A stretch of 64,000 nt of DNA from the NCBI GenBank assembly GCA_022652545.1, contig JALCRM010000008.1, positions 62,001-126,000 of the forward strand. The letters are read 5' to 3'. The translations under genes were made by a program, and so were the position numbers. Below the pieces are notes generated by a model, which had not been told where the DNA came from, ran no database searches, and saw nothing but the letters and a program-made list of their open reading frames with translations. Of this stretch, positions 8,714 to 16,691 are shown in pieces (position 1 is the first letter of the stretch; each line of letters starts with the position of its first letter). The stretch is from Lachnospiraceae bacterium. GTDB lineage: Bacteria > Bacillota > Clostridia > Lachnospirales > Lachnospiraceae.

Positions 8714-8975
8714 ATGCAGATACCTCCAGATGCTTTTCATTATAGGCGGGCAGGGACAGCGGATATACCCGCGTTCCTGACAAAACATGGTCAAAACCTT
8801 ACCTTTTGCGGACATCCCTCCGCAGCAGGTCAGGAAAGAGCATATGTGTTTTTGTCATTGCCTGTCAGGCGGGCGGAAAAAGTCACCGGCAGCCTGCCGA
8901 AAAGACAGATAGCAAGGTGACGGGAGAGGCGGGCGGGTTTATGATCAAAACAGCAGATCATACACGGAGGTCGAC
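8714..8975. promoter_or_regulatory. Divergent intergenic region with inverted repeats
   Basis: This 262-base spacer separates the minus-strand beta-alpha-acetyltransferase operon from the plus-strand dehydrogenase operon and must hold both promoters. I could not find a convincing -35/-10 pair. Seen: a 13-base palindrome CGGCAGCCTGCCG at 8887-8899, framed by GTCACC (8882-8887) and GGTGAC (8916-8921), which could be an operator or an RNA hairpin. Two copies of CAAAACA (about 8782 and 8946) also lie here. Confidence 0.4.
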
Positions 8976-10145
8976 ATGGGACGGACAGAAATGGCGCCGG
9001 TGAGGTTTGCGGTGATCGGAACGAGCCGCATTACGGAAAGGATGCTGGGAGAATCGGTGTTTTGCCCCGGTTTCGAACTGGCAGGGGTATATTCGAGGTC
9101 GCGGGAAAAAGGGGCGGCCTTCGCCGGCAGATACAGCCGGAACGGGACGTGCAGAGTATACGGCAGCCTGCAGGAACTGGCGGACGACCCCGGGATCGAC
9201 GCGGTTTACGTGGCGAGCCCGAATGCCTGCCACGCCGGACAGGCCGTGCGTATGCTGGAAAGCGGGAAAAACGTGCTCTGCGAAAAGACGCTGGCTTCGA
9301 ACAGCCGCGAGGCGGAGACGATGTTCCGGGCAGCGGACGCGCACGGCGTCCTGCTGACGGAGGGTATGCGCTCCATTCACACGCCGGGATTCCGGGCGGT
9401 CGAAGAGAACCTTGTAAAGCTCGGGACCATACGGAAGGCGAGGTTTTCCTACTGTAAATATTCTTCCCGCTACGATGCCTTCAGACAGGGCATTCCGCAG
9501 AACATCTTCCGTACGTCATGTTCGGCCGGTGCGCTGACGGATCTGGGCATCTATTGCATCGAGCCCATGGTGGCGCTCTGGGGGAAGCCGGCGAGGATCC
9601 TTTCTTCGTCCGTGATGCTGCCCGGAATGGACGGGGAAGACGGTGCGGACGGTGCGGGCACCATCCTGGCGGAGTACCCGGGCATGACCGTCGAGCTGGA
9701 CTATTCGAAGATCTCCGACGGGTACCTGCCTTCCGAGATCGAAGGCGAGGAAGGCACGATGCTGATCCCGGCGATCGACGACGTGCGGGAGATCACGATC
9801 CGCAGGCGCAGCACAGGCACAGCGGCCCCCGCGGGCGCGGATAAGGAGCAGGAGACCCTCCGTTTCCAGGAAGGCGAGGCGGACAATCTGCGCTACGAGA
9901 TTGCGGACTTTATTTCCGCGGTGCGTGCCTCCGCTGCACGGAAGGGGCAGAAAGCCGGCGTTGACAGATACCGGCCGGTCACGCTGGAGGCGATCCGGAT
10001 CGCCGATGAAGTGCGCAGGCAGTGCGGCATCGTATTTCCGGCGGACCGCGACCGGGAGCAGGACAGCACGGGACATACGCAGACCCCGGCGGGACAGACC
10101 GCGCCGGAGGCGGAACAAGGAGCATGCACGAATGAAAAACATTGA
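8976..10145 (+). CDS. Gfo/Idh/MocA family oxidoreductase
   Basis: NAD(P)-dependent sugar or glycoside dehydrogenase, 389 residues, start 8976 after GGAGGTCGAC. The N-terminal Rossmann fold begins FAVIGTSRITERM; the catalytic Lys is in CEKTLAS (EKT where most relatives have EKP). The C-terminal domain carries DLGIYCIEP, with Tyr at the position of the frequent catalytic His, as in the dihydrodiol-dehydrogenase-like branch. The last ~35 residues are a low-complexity Gln/Thr/Glu tail. In gut C-glycoside pathways a dehydrogenase of this family oxidises C3 of the sugar; this one is the least canonical of the three here. Its end overlaps the next gene by 14 bases. Confidence 0.85.
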   Translation: MGRTEMAPVRFAVIGTSRITERMLGESVFCPGFELAGVYSRSREKGAAFAGRYSRNGTCRVYGSLQELADDPGIDAVYVASPNACHAGQAVRMLESGKNVLCEKTLASNSREAETMFRAADAHGVLLTEGMRSIHTPGFRAVEENLVKLGTIRKARFSYCKYSSRYDAFRQGIPQNIFRTSCSAGALTDLGIYCIEPMVALWGKPARILSSSVMLPGMDGEDGADGAGTILAEYPGMTVELDYSKISDGYLPSEIEGEEGTMLIPAIDDVREITIRRRSTGTAAPAGADKEQETLRFQEGEADNLRYEIADFISAVRASAARKGQKAGVDRYRPVTLEAIRIADEVRRQCGIVFPADRDREQDSTGHTQTPAGQTAPEAEQGACTNEKH

Positions 10146-10698
10146 TTTTACAGGCGATTCCGGCCGGGGCACGCAGAACGGCGAGAAGGAAGAGGATACT
10201 ATCCTGAAGCGCAGGCGGCGCATCCTCCGCGATAACTGCGAACCGCTCCTGAAACGGCTCTGCGGCGTGCTTTTCGCGGCGACCATAGGCATCACGGCTT
10301 TTAATACGCTGATCGAGGCGATCTCCCGTACGGAGCTGCAGAATACGGGCTCCCCGGCGGCACTGTATGTGCGGATCGTGAGATCGGACTTTGTGATCTG
10401 GTGTTTTGCAGGCCTCGCCACGGCAGTGCTCAGCGCCGTGCAGCTGTACCGGCTGCGGCGCTGCGGATACGTTGAAAAGGAATTCCTGTTCCGGGAGGAA
10501 GTGCAGACTTCCCGCCACACAGCGGAATTCGAACCGGACGAACAGTTCAATCCAGCGGGGGAGGACACGGACAAACGGCTGCAGATCTTCTCGCGCGATA
10601 TCAGCGCCGAAGCGGAACGCCGCTACGGACGGTACATGAAGATCACGCTGGCCGGCGCCGTCGTCCTGATCGTTCTCACGCTCCTGACATACCTGTAA
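10132..10698 (+). CDS. Hypothetical membrane protein, three predicted segments
   Basis: I do not recognise this 188-residue protein. Start 10132 (ATGAAAAACATTG) has GGAG upstream and overlaps the dehydrogenase end by 14 bases, suggesting coupling. A charged N-terminus (about 25 residues rich in Asp, Glu, Lys, Arg) precedes hydrophobic segments near residues 40-60 and 82-105 and a last one at about 167-187; the stretch between the second and third is polar and probably cytoplasmic. It sits between the dehydrogenase and the GH35-like gene, in the same direction with a 23-base gap to the latter. No function is suggested by motif. Confidence 0.7.
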   Translation: MKNIDFTGDSGRGTQNGEKEEDTILKRRRRILRDNCEPLLKRLCGVLFAATIGITAFNTLIEAISRTELQNTGSPAALYVRIVRSDFVIWCFAGLATAVLSAVQLYRLRRCGYVEKEFLFREEVQTSRHTAEFEPDEQFNPAGEDTDKRLQIFSRDISAEAERRYGRYMKITLAGAVVLIVLTLLTYL

Positions 10699-10721
10699 AA
10701 CACACAGAAAGCGAGGCAGAC

Positions 10722-12260
10722 ATGAATATACCTGAGATACGCGAACTGAACGGGATCCCTACCCTTTTCGTACAGGACCGTCCCTTTTTTGTCAGGGCGG
10801 GCGAGATCCACAACTCCTCCTCCAGCAGCGCTGCGTTTATGGACCGCGAGGTCTGGCCGAAGGTCAGGGACATGGGACTGAACACCCTGATCGTGCCCGT
10901 CAGCTGGGAACTGATCGAACCGGAGGAAGGCTGTTTTGTCTATGACAGCGTCGACACGCTGATCGTGCGCGCCCGCGAAGAGGGCATGCATCTGGTGCTG
11001 CTGTGGTTCGGCCTGTGGAAGAACGCGGCTTCGACATATGTGCCTGCCTGGATGAAGAAGGACGGCAAAACATATTTCATGTCGCGGAAAGCCGGCGGGG
11101 AGCGCATCGAGAGCATCTCACCGCTCTGCGGGGAGGCCGTTTCAAGAGACAGTGCCGCATTTTCGGCGCTGCTGGCGCACCTTCGTGAAACGGACGGGGA
11201 GACCGGCACGGTCGTCATGGTGCAGGTCGAGAATGAGATCGGCCTGCTCGGGTCGGACCGGGATTACGGCGAAGAAGCAGAGGAAAAGTTCCGGGCCGCT
11301 GTCCCCGCCGGGGTGGCGGAGGCCTGCGGCGTTTCGGGGACCTGGGCCGAAGCGTTCGGCGAAGAGGCGGGAGAAAACTTCATGGCATACTGTTTTGCCT
11401 GCGCAGTGCAGAAGATCGCGGCTGCGGGACAGAAGGAATACGCGCTGCCCCTCTACACGAACGTCTGGCTGAGGCAGTATCCCTGGTATCCGGGCTCCTA
11501 TCCTTCGGGCGGACCGGTGCCGGGCGTGTGGAAGATCTGGAAAAACACGGCGCCGGCGCTGTACACGATCGCGCCCGATATTTACGTGCCATACTGCGCG
11601 GATGTGATGGACGAATATGCGGTGGAAGGCAACCCGCTTTTCATCTGCGAGATCCGCAAGGACGCACTGGCAGCTTCCTGCGCGATGTATGCCTTTTTTG
11701 CCAAAAATGCGATCGGCTTTTCTCCCTTCGGCATCGAGGAACTGGCCCTCGATCCGGCGCAGATCGAAAAGCCGCCCATGGAAGTGATGCGCGCGCTGAA
11801 CATCGATCCGTCGGCTTTCGAGACCGAGGGGAGCAGAGAGTATCTGAAGGCCGTGTACTGTTTTGCCGGGGAATTCGAGCCGCTGTACCTGAAGTGGAGA
11901 CACACCGGGCAGATGCAGAGCTTCATGCGGCACGGTGCCGAGGACTATGGCTGCTATCTTCGTTTTGAGGATGTGGACGCCGCCGTGTCCTATGCGCCGC
12001 CCGAATCGTGCAGGCCCGCTGCGGCTGGCGTGATGATCAGGCTTGCACCCGGGAAGTTCTTCGTGGCCGGCATGCAGGCGACAGTGACGTTCCGGGCCAA
12101 ACAGGGCAGCGAAAAGAAGCCGGGTATTTTGAAAATGGAGGAAGGCGAGCTGCGCGACGGGGAGTGGCGGCCGGGCCGCCGTCTGAACGGCGATGAACAG
12201 ATGTCGCTGCGGCTTTCCGACACCCTCAGCTGCCGGATCGTCGAACTGTACATGTACTGA
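10722..12260 (+). CDS. GH35-like beta-galactosidase family protein with C-terminal extension (DUF5597-like)
   Basis: Glycoside hydrolase of clan A with a GH35-type barrel, 512 residues, probably acting on beta-galactosides or related sugars. Visible landmarks: FVRAGEIHNSSSS at the first strand, PVSWELIEPEEG, the acid/base Glu in QVENEIG near residue 172 and a nucleophile candidate Glu in FICEIRK near 310. A C-terminal beta domain (from about residue 400) fits the DUF5597 extension seen with this group. No signal peptide, so it acts in the cytoplasm on imported substrate. Third gene of the operon that starts with the dehydrogenase at 8976. Likely role, by context, is removal of a galactose-like decoration. 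Confidence 0.78.
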   Translation: MNIPEIRELNGIPTLFVQDRPFFVRAGEIHNSSSSSAAFMDREVWPKVRDMGLNTLIVPVSWELIEPEEGCFVYDSVDTLIVRAREEGMHLVLLWFGLWKNAASTYVPAWMKKDGKTYFMSRKAGGERIESISPLCGEAVSRDSAAFSALLAHLRETDGETGTVVMVQVENEIGLLGSDRDYGEEAEEKFRAAVPAGVAEACGVSGTWAEAFGEEAGENFMAYCFACAVQKIAAAGQKEYALPLYTNVWLRQYPWYPGSYPSGGPVPGVWKIWKNTAPALYTIAPDIYVPYCADVMDEYAVEGNPLFICEIRKDALAASCAMYAFFAKNAIGFSPFGIEELALDPAQIEKPPMEVMRALNIDPSAFETEGSREYLKAVYCFAGEFEPLYLKWRHTGQMQSFMRHGAEDYGCYLRFEDVDAAVSYAPPESCRPAAAGVMIRLAPGKFFVAGMQATVTFRAKQGSEKKPGILKMEEGELRDGEWRPGRRLNGDEQMSLRLSDTLSCRIVELYMY

Positions 12261-12398
12261 GAAGCCGGGCCCGGGGATGCCTGGCTGTGAACAAATCAGG
12301 CTTTTTGCTTTTTGAAGGGATTGGCGAGGCGCGGCGCAGCGCAGATCGTTTAGGGACAGAATGACTTCGCCGCGACAAATCAGTCTGTAGAGGTGCGA

Positions 12399-12441
12399 TT
12401 TTGATCGTTTGGACCCCAAATCAGGCCCCAAACGATCAAAA
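12399..12441. repeat. Inverted repeat with 14-base arms
   Basis: TTTTGATCGTTTGG (12399-12412) is matched perfectly by CCAAACGATCAAAA (12428-12441) around a 15-base centre. The arms begin with T and end with A, so on either strand the hairpin is followed by an A-run rather than a U-run of use for termination. It may be a protein-binding site or remnant of a mobile element end. Confidence 0.55.
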
Positions 12442-12589
12442 ATGGGCGTGAATAATTGGTCGTTCCAAAAGTGCGGATCTTTTATCTGCCGCACGAACAC
12501 ATCATTATTGTAAAAAACGACGGTACTACCACCTGATGAAATAGTCAAAGTCCTGAAAAAGAGGAGATTCAGAATTATTTCCGGAAAGG

Positions 12590-12618
12590 GGAGCCTTATC
12601 AGCGAGGGCTCCTTTTTT
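12590..12618 (+). terminator. Intrinsic terminator
   Basis: GGAGCC (12590-12595) pairs with GGCTCC (12607-12612), followed by six T. It reads on the plus strand and lies 330 bases after the GH35-like gene, so it isolates the next operon from upstream transcription. Confidence 0.65.
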
Positions 12619-12829
12619 AGCGGGCGATTTTGTCAGGCTCAGAACGTTGCATGTATTGAAAAACAGGTCCCGGAAAACGCGCAAAATGCGGGGGAGGTCA
12701 AAAAAGAGATGTGTTTTGTTACTGAAATTGGTCATGGCCGGGACAATCAGGACAAGAATAAGCAAAGCTAAGGACAAAACATGCATAGTGCTTTCGGCGG
12801 AAACAGGAGAAAATAGATCCAACAGCCGA

Positions 12830-12851
12830 TCATGAAAGAATCATGAAAGAA
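12830..12851. repeat. Exact 11-base tandem duplication
   Basis: TCATGAAAGAA occurs twice without a gap (12830-12840 and 12841-12851) in the leader of the dehydrogenase gene at 12971. Confidence 0.8.
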
Positions 12852-12926
12852 ACATGGCGGCAGAGGAACAGTCCGGACAGTGCAGTGTCGCGGTGTCCGG
12901 CAACATTCACTGAGAGCGTACAACGT

Positions 12927-12958
12927 CAGAGAACCACACAAGCAGAGAACCACACAAG
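12927..12958. repeat. Exact 16-base tandem duplication at the ribosome site
   Basis: CAGAGAACCACACAAG is present twice head to tail (12927-12942 and 12943-12958). The second copy runs directly into the AAGGAGG ribosome site of the gene at 12971, so the duplication lengthens that leader. Confidence 0.85.
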
Positions 12959-12970
12959 GAGGTTACGGCA

Positions 12971-14236
12971 ATGAAAGAGATCCGTGTAGGTATTATCGGC
13001 GGCGGTATGATTTCCCACCGGCATATGGTCGTTTATGAGGAAATCAGGAAACACGCGGCAGAGTTCGGCTTTACGGCCAAAGTAGTGGCCATGGCTGAGA
13101 TCGACGAGGCGAAGCGCAAAGCCTGGGGAGAAAAATACGGCTTCGAAGACAAGGATCTGTATGCTGATTTCAGAGAAATGCTCAAGCGCGACGATCTTGA
13201 TACCATCGATGTCTGCGTACACAACAACCTGCACGCATCGGTCAGCATCGCCGCAATGAAGGCAGGCTACGATGTCTACTGCGAGAAGCCGGAAGCTTCC
13301 ACGTATGCAGACGCAAAGATGATGATCGACTGCGCAAAGAAGCTCGGCCGCAAGTATCATGTGCAGATCAGCTCCCTGATGAACAACCAGACCAGGATGG
13401 CGAGAAAGATGATCGCCGACGGAGAACTCGGACACCTTTACTATTCCAACCTGACCATGGTTTCCCGCCGCCGCCGTCCCGGCTACGACCTTCCGATGTT
13501 CACGACCGACTTCTACACGAAGGAAGTCGCAGGACACGGCCCGCTGATCGACCTCGGCGTCTATCTGATCAGCCAGCTGCTTTTCGTCATGGGCATGCCG
13601 AAGCTGAAGAGCGTATCCGGTTTTGCGACCACCGGCCTGGAGATCGATCCTGCACTTGTCAGCGATCCGAAGGGCTTCGGTGTGGAAGACCTGGGCTGCG
13701 CACTTGCCAAGTTTGAAGACGGCCTTTCTCTTCAGATCCTCGGCACTTCTGCAGCAAATATCGACGATCATATGAAGACCTACATCCTCGGTTCCAAGGG
13801 CGGCCTGGAGATCAAGCAGGCAGACACCACCGGCGGTCCCTTCGCGGCATCCCTGCTGGGCGGCGCTGCGGCACTGGCAATGGGCGATCCTTCGCTTACC
13901 TTCTACGGAGACCTCGGCGCGAAGAAGAACATCACGGCGGATCTGGACTGCTGGGAGCAGGGCAAGATCGATGTCATCAAGAACCCGAAGCTGGCGCTGT
14001 ACGATGACAACCAGGTAATGTGGCTCGCATACAAGCTTGGCATTCTGGACGACACCACCCGCTACAACACGCCTGAGATCGCTATGAACATGCTGAAAGT
14101 AACCGACGGCCTGTTCCTCTCCAGCCAGCTCGGCCGTGAAGTCACCGCCGAAGAGATCGAAGCAATGTCCAAGTCCATGGCCATCACCGAACAGGAGACA
14201 CCGTTCGGCACCATCCACTATGACCTCAGCTTCTGA
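12971..14236 (+). CDS. Gfo/Idh/MocA family oxidoreductase
   Basis: NAD(P)-dependent dehydrogenase of 421 residues, longer than the usual ~350. Start 12971 follows AAGGAGGTTACGGCA. The nucleotide fold opens RVGIIGGGMISHRHM; the catalytic Lys is in YCEKPEAS. The substrate domain has GHGPLIDLGVYLISQ, with Tyr where the gene at 37266 has His. The next genes are a sugar isomerase/epimerase and a beta-alpha deglycosidase pair, the same set found with DgpA-type 3-oxidoreductases in gut C-glycoside degraders, so oxidation of a glycoside or of the released sugar at C3 is a reasonable role. Codons are biased to G/C and the gene appears strongly adapted. Confidence 0.87.
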   Translation: MKEIRVGIIGGGMISHRHMVVYEEIRKHAAEFGFTAKVVAMAEIDEAKRKAWGEKYGFEDKDLYADFREMLKRDDLDTIDVCVHNNLHASVSIAAMKAGYDVYCEKPEASTYADAKMMIDCAKKLGRKYHVQISSLMNNQTRMARKMIADGELGHLYYSNLTMVSRRRRPGYDLPMFTTDFYTKEVAGHGPLIDLGVYLISQLLFVMGMPKLKSVSGFATTGLEIDPALVSDPKGFGVEDLGCALAKFEDGLSLQILGTSAANIDDHMKTYILGSKGGLEIKQADTTGGPFAASLLGGAAALAMGDPSLTFYGDLGAKKNITADLDCWEQGKIDVIKNPKLALYDDNQVMWLAYKLGILDDTTRYNTPEIAMNMLKVTDGLFLSSQLGREVTAEEIEAMSKSMAITEQETPFGTIHYDLSF

Positions 14237-14271
14237 TCGGAAAACAAATGTCAGCAAAGGAGACTGCGACT

Positions 14272-15117
14272 ATGAAAGACTTAAAGATCGGTATTCAGGT
14301 ATATGGCCTGAGATTCCTGCTTGAAGATACGCCGGACCAGTTTGAAAACGTGATGCGCCGCATCAAGGCAATGGGCTATGACGGAGTGGAGCTCGCGGGG
14401 CTTTACGGGCTGAAGCCCGAATACATCCGCGACACGCTGAAGGAGATCGGTCTGGTCCCGATCAGCGCGCACGTTCCGCTGGCGGATATGATCGCGGATC
14501 TGGACAAGGTCGTGAATGACTATGCCACGATCGGGGTCCGGTACATGGCGATTCCATATCTGCCGGAAGAGAACCGCTATCCGGAAAAGGGCTACCAGGA
14601 GTTCATCGGCGAGGCGAAGAAGATCTCGGCGGCACTGAAGGCAAAGGACATCACGCTGCTGTATCACAACCACAATTTCGAATTCGAGAAAGTGGCGGAC
14701 GGAACCTTTGAACTCGACGATATCTACAGACAGCTCACTCCTGACGAACTGCAGACCGAACTGGATCTGTGCTGGGTCAAGGTGGCAGGCCAGGATCCCG
14801 CGGCGTATGTCCGCAAGTATTCCGACCGCTGCCCGGTCGTTCACTACAAGGACTTCATCAAGGAAGGCAATCCGAAGAACCTGTACAAGCTGATCGGCAT
14901 TGAGACCAAGGAAGAAGAGCACGACACCGGCGTATTCGAGTTCAGGCCTGTGGGCTTCGGACAGCAGATCTGGGATCCGATCCTCAAGGCAACGGAAGAA
15001 TCATGCGCGGGCTGGGTCATTGCCGAGCAGGACGAGCATTACAGTGAGCCGGTCATGGAATGCGCAAAACGTGCTGTTTCCTATATCAGACTCCTTATGG
15101 AAAAGACGACAGACTGA
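14272..15117 (+). CDS. Sugar phosphate isomerase/epimerase family protein
   Basis: Xylose-isomerase-like TIM barrel, 281 residues, shorter than and distinct from the seven alpha-like barrels. Start 14272 is preceded by AAAGGAG; an upstream in-frame ATG at 14248 has no ribosome site. Metal-ligand motifs: YHNHNFEFE, ELDLCWVK, VVHYKDF and IAEQDEHY. This branch includes inosose-dehydratase-like and 3-keto-sugar enzymes. In C-glycoside gene clusters a protein of this sort accompanies the deglycosidase and may process the released 3-oxo-sugar; that is inference. It lies 35 bases after the dehydrogenase and is followed by an intrinsic terminator before the beta gene. Confidence 0.85.
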   Translation: MKDLKIGIQVYGLRFLLEDTPDQFENVMRRIKAMGYDGVELAGLYGLKPEYIRDTLKEIGLVPISAHVPLADMIADLDKVVNDYATIGVRYMAIPYLPEENRYPEKGYQEFIGEAKKISAALKAKDITLLYHNHNFEFEKVADGTFELDDIYRQLTPDELQTELDLCWVKVAGQDPAAYVRKYSDRCPVVHYKDFIKEGNPKNLYKLIGIETKEEEHDTGVFEFRPVGFGQQIWDPILKATEESCAGWVIAEQDEHYSEPVMECAKRAVSYIRLLMEKTTD

Positions 15118-15143
15118 TCTACACGTGAATTGTCGCTTCGAAG

Positions 15144-15173
15144 GATGGCCGCCGGTTCGGCGGCCATCTTTTT
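15144..15173 (+). terminator. Intrinsic terminator inside the gene cluster
   Basis: GATGGCCGCCG (15144-15154) and CGGCGGCCATC (15158-15168) form an 11-base GC-rich stem with a GTT loop, followed by five T (15169-15173). The GGAGG of the beta gene starts only about ten bases later. It either ends the first transcription unit or works as a partial terminator that lowers expression of the beta-alpha-MATE genes. Confidence 0.75.
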
Positions 15174-15193
15174 AAAAGAGATGGAGGTATACC

Positions 15194-15634
15194 ATGGCAT
15201 TTATGATGCGTATCAATTTCGTGGATGTGATCTGCGATGATTCGCTGGTCAGCACCTACGCGGACGGCAAAAAAAACGGTTACAGCTTTGCCATAAGACT
15301 GAGTTATTACCGCGGACATTTCCTTTCGGACATCGACCGCTTCGAGGTCTATACCGACGGGGAGAAAGTGGCGGACAGGGATATCCAGTTCGGCCTGAAC
15401 GGCAAGCAGTTTACAGTGGGACAGCTCGGACAGTGCGTCAGCGAATTCTGGACGCTGCTGGAACCTGCCCATATTTTCGTGATCCGCCCCGGCGGACTGC
15501 CGGTCGGCGAGCACGACATCAAAGTAGTGCTGTATCTGCGCTGCCCGTATCTTCCGCTGCCCGGTTCCGCAGAGGGTGAGCATAAGTACCAGCCCATCGA
15601 CGGCTGCGGCGAAAAGAAACTGACGATCGCCTGA
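15194..15634 (+). CDS. C-glycoside deglycosidase beta subunit-like (DUF6379 type)
   Basis: Small beta-rich protein, 146 residues, start 15194 with ATGGAGGTATACC upstream. It has YYRG at residues 38-41 (LSYYRGHF), a DG turn (YTDGEKV) and the PGGLPVGEHDI motif near residue 102, followed by two hydrophobic strands. These positions match the other six small proteins. Partner should be the alpha gene at 15711, 76 bases downstream; the spacer holds a tandem duplication that includes this gene's stop codon. Known CGD beta subunits have no activity alone and pair with the metal-binding barrel. Confidence 0.73.
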   Translation: MAFMMRINFVDVICDDSLVSTYADGKKNGYSFAIRLSYYRGHFLSDIDRFEVYTDGEKVADRDIQFGLNGKQFTVGQLGQCVSEFWTLLEPAHIFVIRPGGLPVGEHDIKVVLYLRCPYLPLPGSAEGEHKYQPIDGCGEKKLTIA

Positions 15635-15689
15635 GAAGGATCGGCAGATCGGAAGAAAGCCTGAGAAGGCCAGACGATCGGGAGAAAGC
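15631..15689. repeat. Imperfect ~30-base tandem duplication at the end of the beta gene
   Basis: A 30-base unit beginning CTGAGAAGG (15631-15660) is followed directly by a 29-base near copy (15661-15689), both ending in AGAAAGC; a third partial copy begins CTGACC. The first copy contains the TGA stop of the beta gene. Confidence 0.7.
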
Positions 15690-15710
15690 CTGACCAATGA
15701 AACGGAGGAA

Positions 15711-16691
15711 ATGATGAGCAGAATAAAACTCGGAGCTACACTGTATTGCTATACATCTGAATATGCCACAGGTAAGTTCACTTTTGAGGACTGCGTGCGC
15801 ACCGCTGCGGAAGCAGGGGCGGAAGGCTATGAGATCGTCGCCACGCAGATGATCCCGTCCTACCCGTTCGTGAGCGATGAATTCCTGGGCCTTGTAAATG
15901 ACTGCAAGGCAAAATACGGCATAGCACCGGCCAGCTACGGCGCCAATAACGACCGTGGCATGCTGCCGGACAGGGATCTGACGGAAGAAGAAATGCTGCA
16001 GCGCGCGATCATTGACATACAGAGTGCCCACAAGCTGGGCTGCCATCTGCTGCGCGCTCAGTATCTGCTCTCCCCCGCAGCCCTGGAGAAACTGGCTCCC
16101 TATGCGGAAATGTACGATGTGAAATGCGGGATCGAGATCCACAATCCCGAGTATCCCACTTCGCCGGTCATGAAAGAGTACCTGGCTGCGATCAAACGTT
16201 CCGGATCGAAGTATATCGGCTTCGTGCCCGACTTCGGATGTTTTGCCACAAAGCCCAACAAGCCCCAGTGGGACCAGGCTCTGGCTGCAGGCGCGAGGGA
16301 AGAGATGCTGGAGCTTGCGAAACAGATGCGTACCGACAGCGTGCCGCTGCAGGAAGCACAGCAGAGGATGCTGGAAAAAGGCGCAAACGATGCCGAAATG
16401 ATGGCGTTTTCAGGTATGTACGGTTTTGTGCAGTTCTCTACGCACCCGGACCTGGAGGGCCTGAAGGAGATCCTGCCTTATTCCATCTACTGCCACGGGA
16501 AGTTCCACTATCTGTACGAAAACAACCGGGAGGCTTCGATCCCCTATGAGGAGATCCTTCCGATCCTGAAGGACGGCGGTTTTGACAGCTTCATCATGTC
16601 CGAGTTCGAAGGGCACGGCTATGCGGATGCTGTCCTGATGACGAAACGGCACCAGAAGATGATGCGTGAGCTCCTGCATCAGGAAGCATGA
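15711..16691 (+). CDS. C-glycoside deglycosidase alpha subunit-like TIM barrel (type 1)
   Basis: Xylose-isomerase-like barrel, 326 residues; start 15711 or the adjacent ATG at 15714, after CGGAGGA. Metal ligands: Glu in GIEIHNPE, Asp in FVPDFGCF, His in CHGKFHY, Glu in MSEFEGHG. The opening LYCYTSEYATGKFTFEDCVR groups it with the genes at 7167 and 40483 and separates it from the four type 2 barrels. With the preceding beta protein it should form a metal-dependent C-C lyase acting on a 3-oxo-C-glycoside. Its TGA overlaps the ATG of the MATE transporter gene. Confidence 0.78.
   Translation: MMSRIKLGATLYCYTSEYATGKFTFEDCVRTAAEAGAEGYEIVATQMIPSYPFVSDEFLGLVNDCKAKYGIAPASYGANNDRGMLPDRDLTEEEMLQRAIIDIQSAHKLGCHLLRAQYLLSPAALEKLAPYAEMYDVKCGIEIHNPEYPTSPVMKEYLAAIKRSGSKYIGFVPDFGCFATKPNKPQWDQALAAGAREEMLELAKQMRTDSVPLQEAQQRMLEKGANDAEMMAFSGMYGFVQFSTHPDLEGLKEILPYSIYCHGKFHYLYENNREASIPYEEILPILKDGGFDSFIMSEFEGHGYADAVLMTKRHQKMMRELLHQEA

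Larger units (their letters stand above)
12261..12970. other. 710-base intergenic region without a convincing gene
   Basis: No supported coding region; the short frames here lack ribosome sites and family resemblance. It contains a weak terminator for the GH35-like gene (GCCTG 12279-12283 pairs with CAGGC 12297-12301, then TTTTT), an inverted repeat (12399-12441), a second terminator (12590-12618) and two exact short tandem duplications directly before the next gene. The promoter for the gene at 12971 should lie here, but I could not identify it. Confidence 0.6.

Noticed and set aside
12526-12822. Possible 98-codon gene on the minus strand in the 12.3-13 kb spacer.
   Set aside because: It crosses a terminator hairpin, has no convincing ribosome site and no recognisable sequence.
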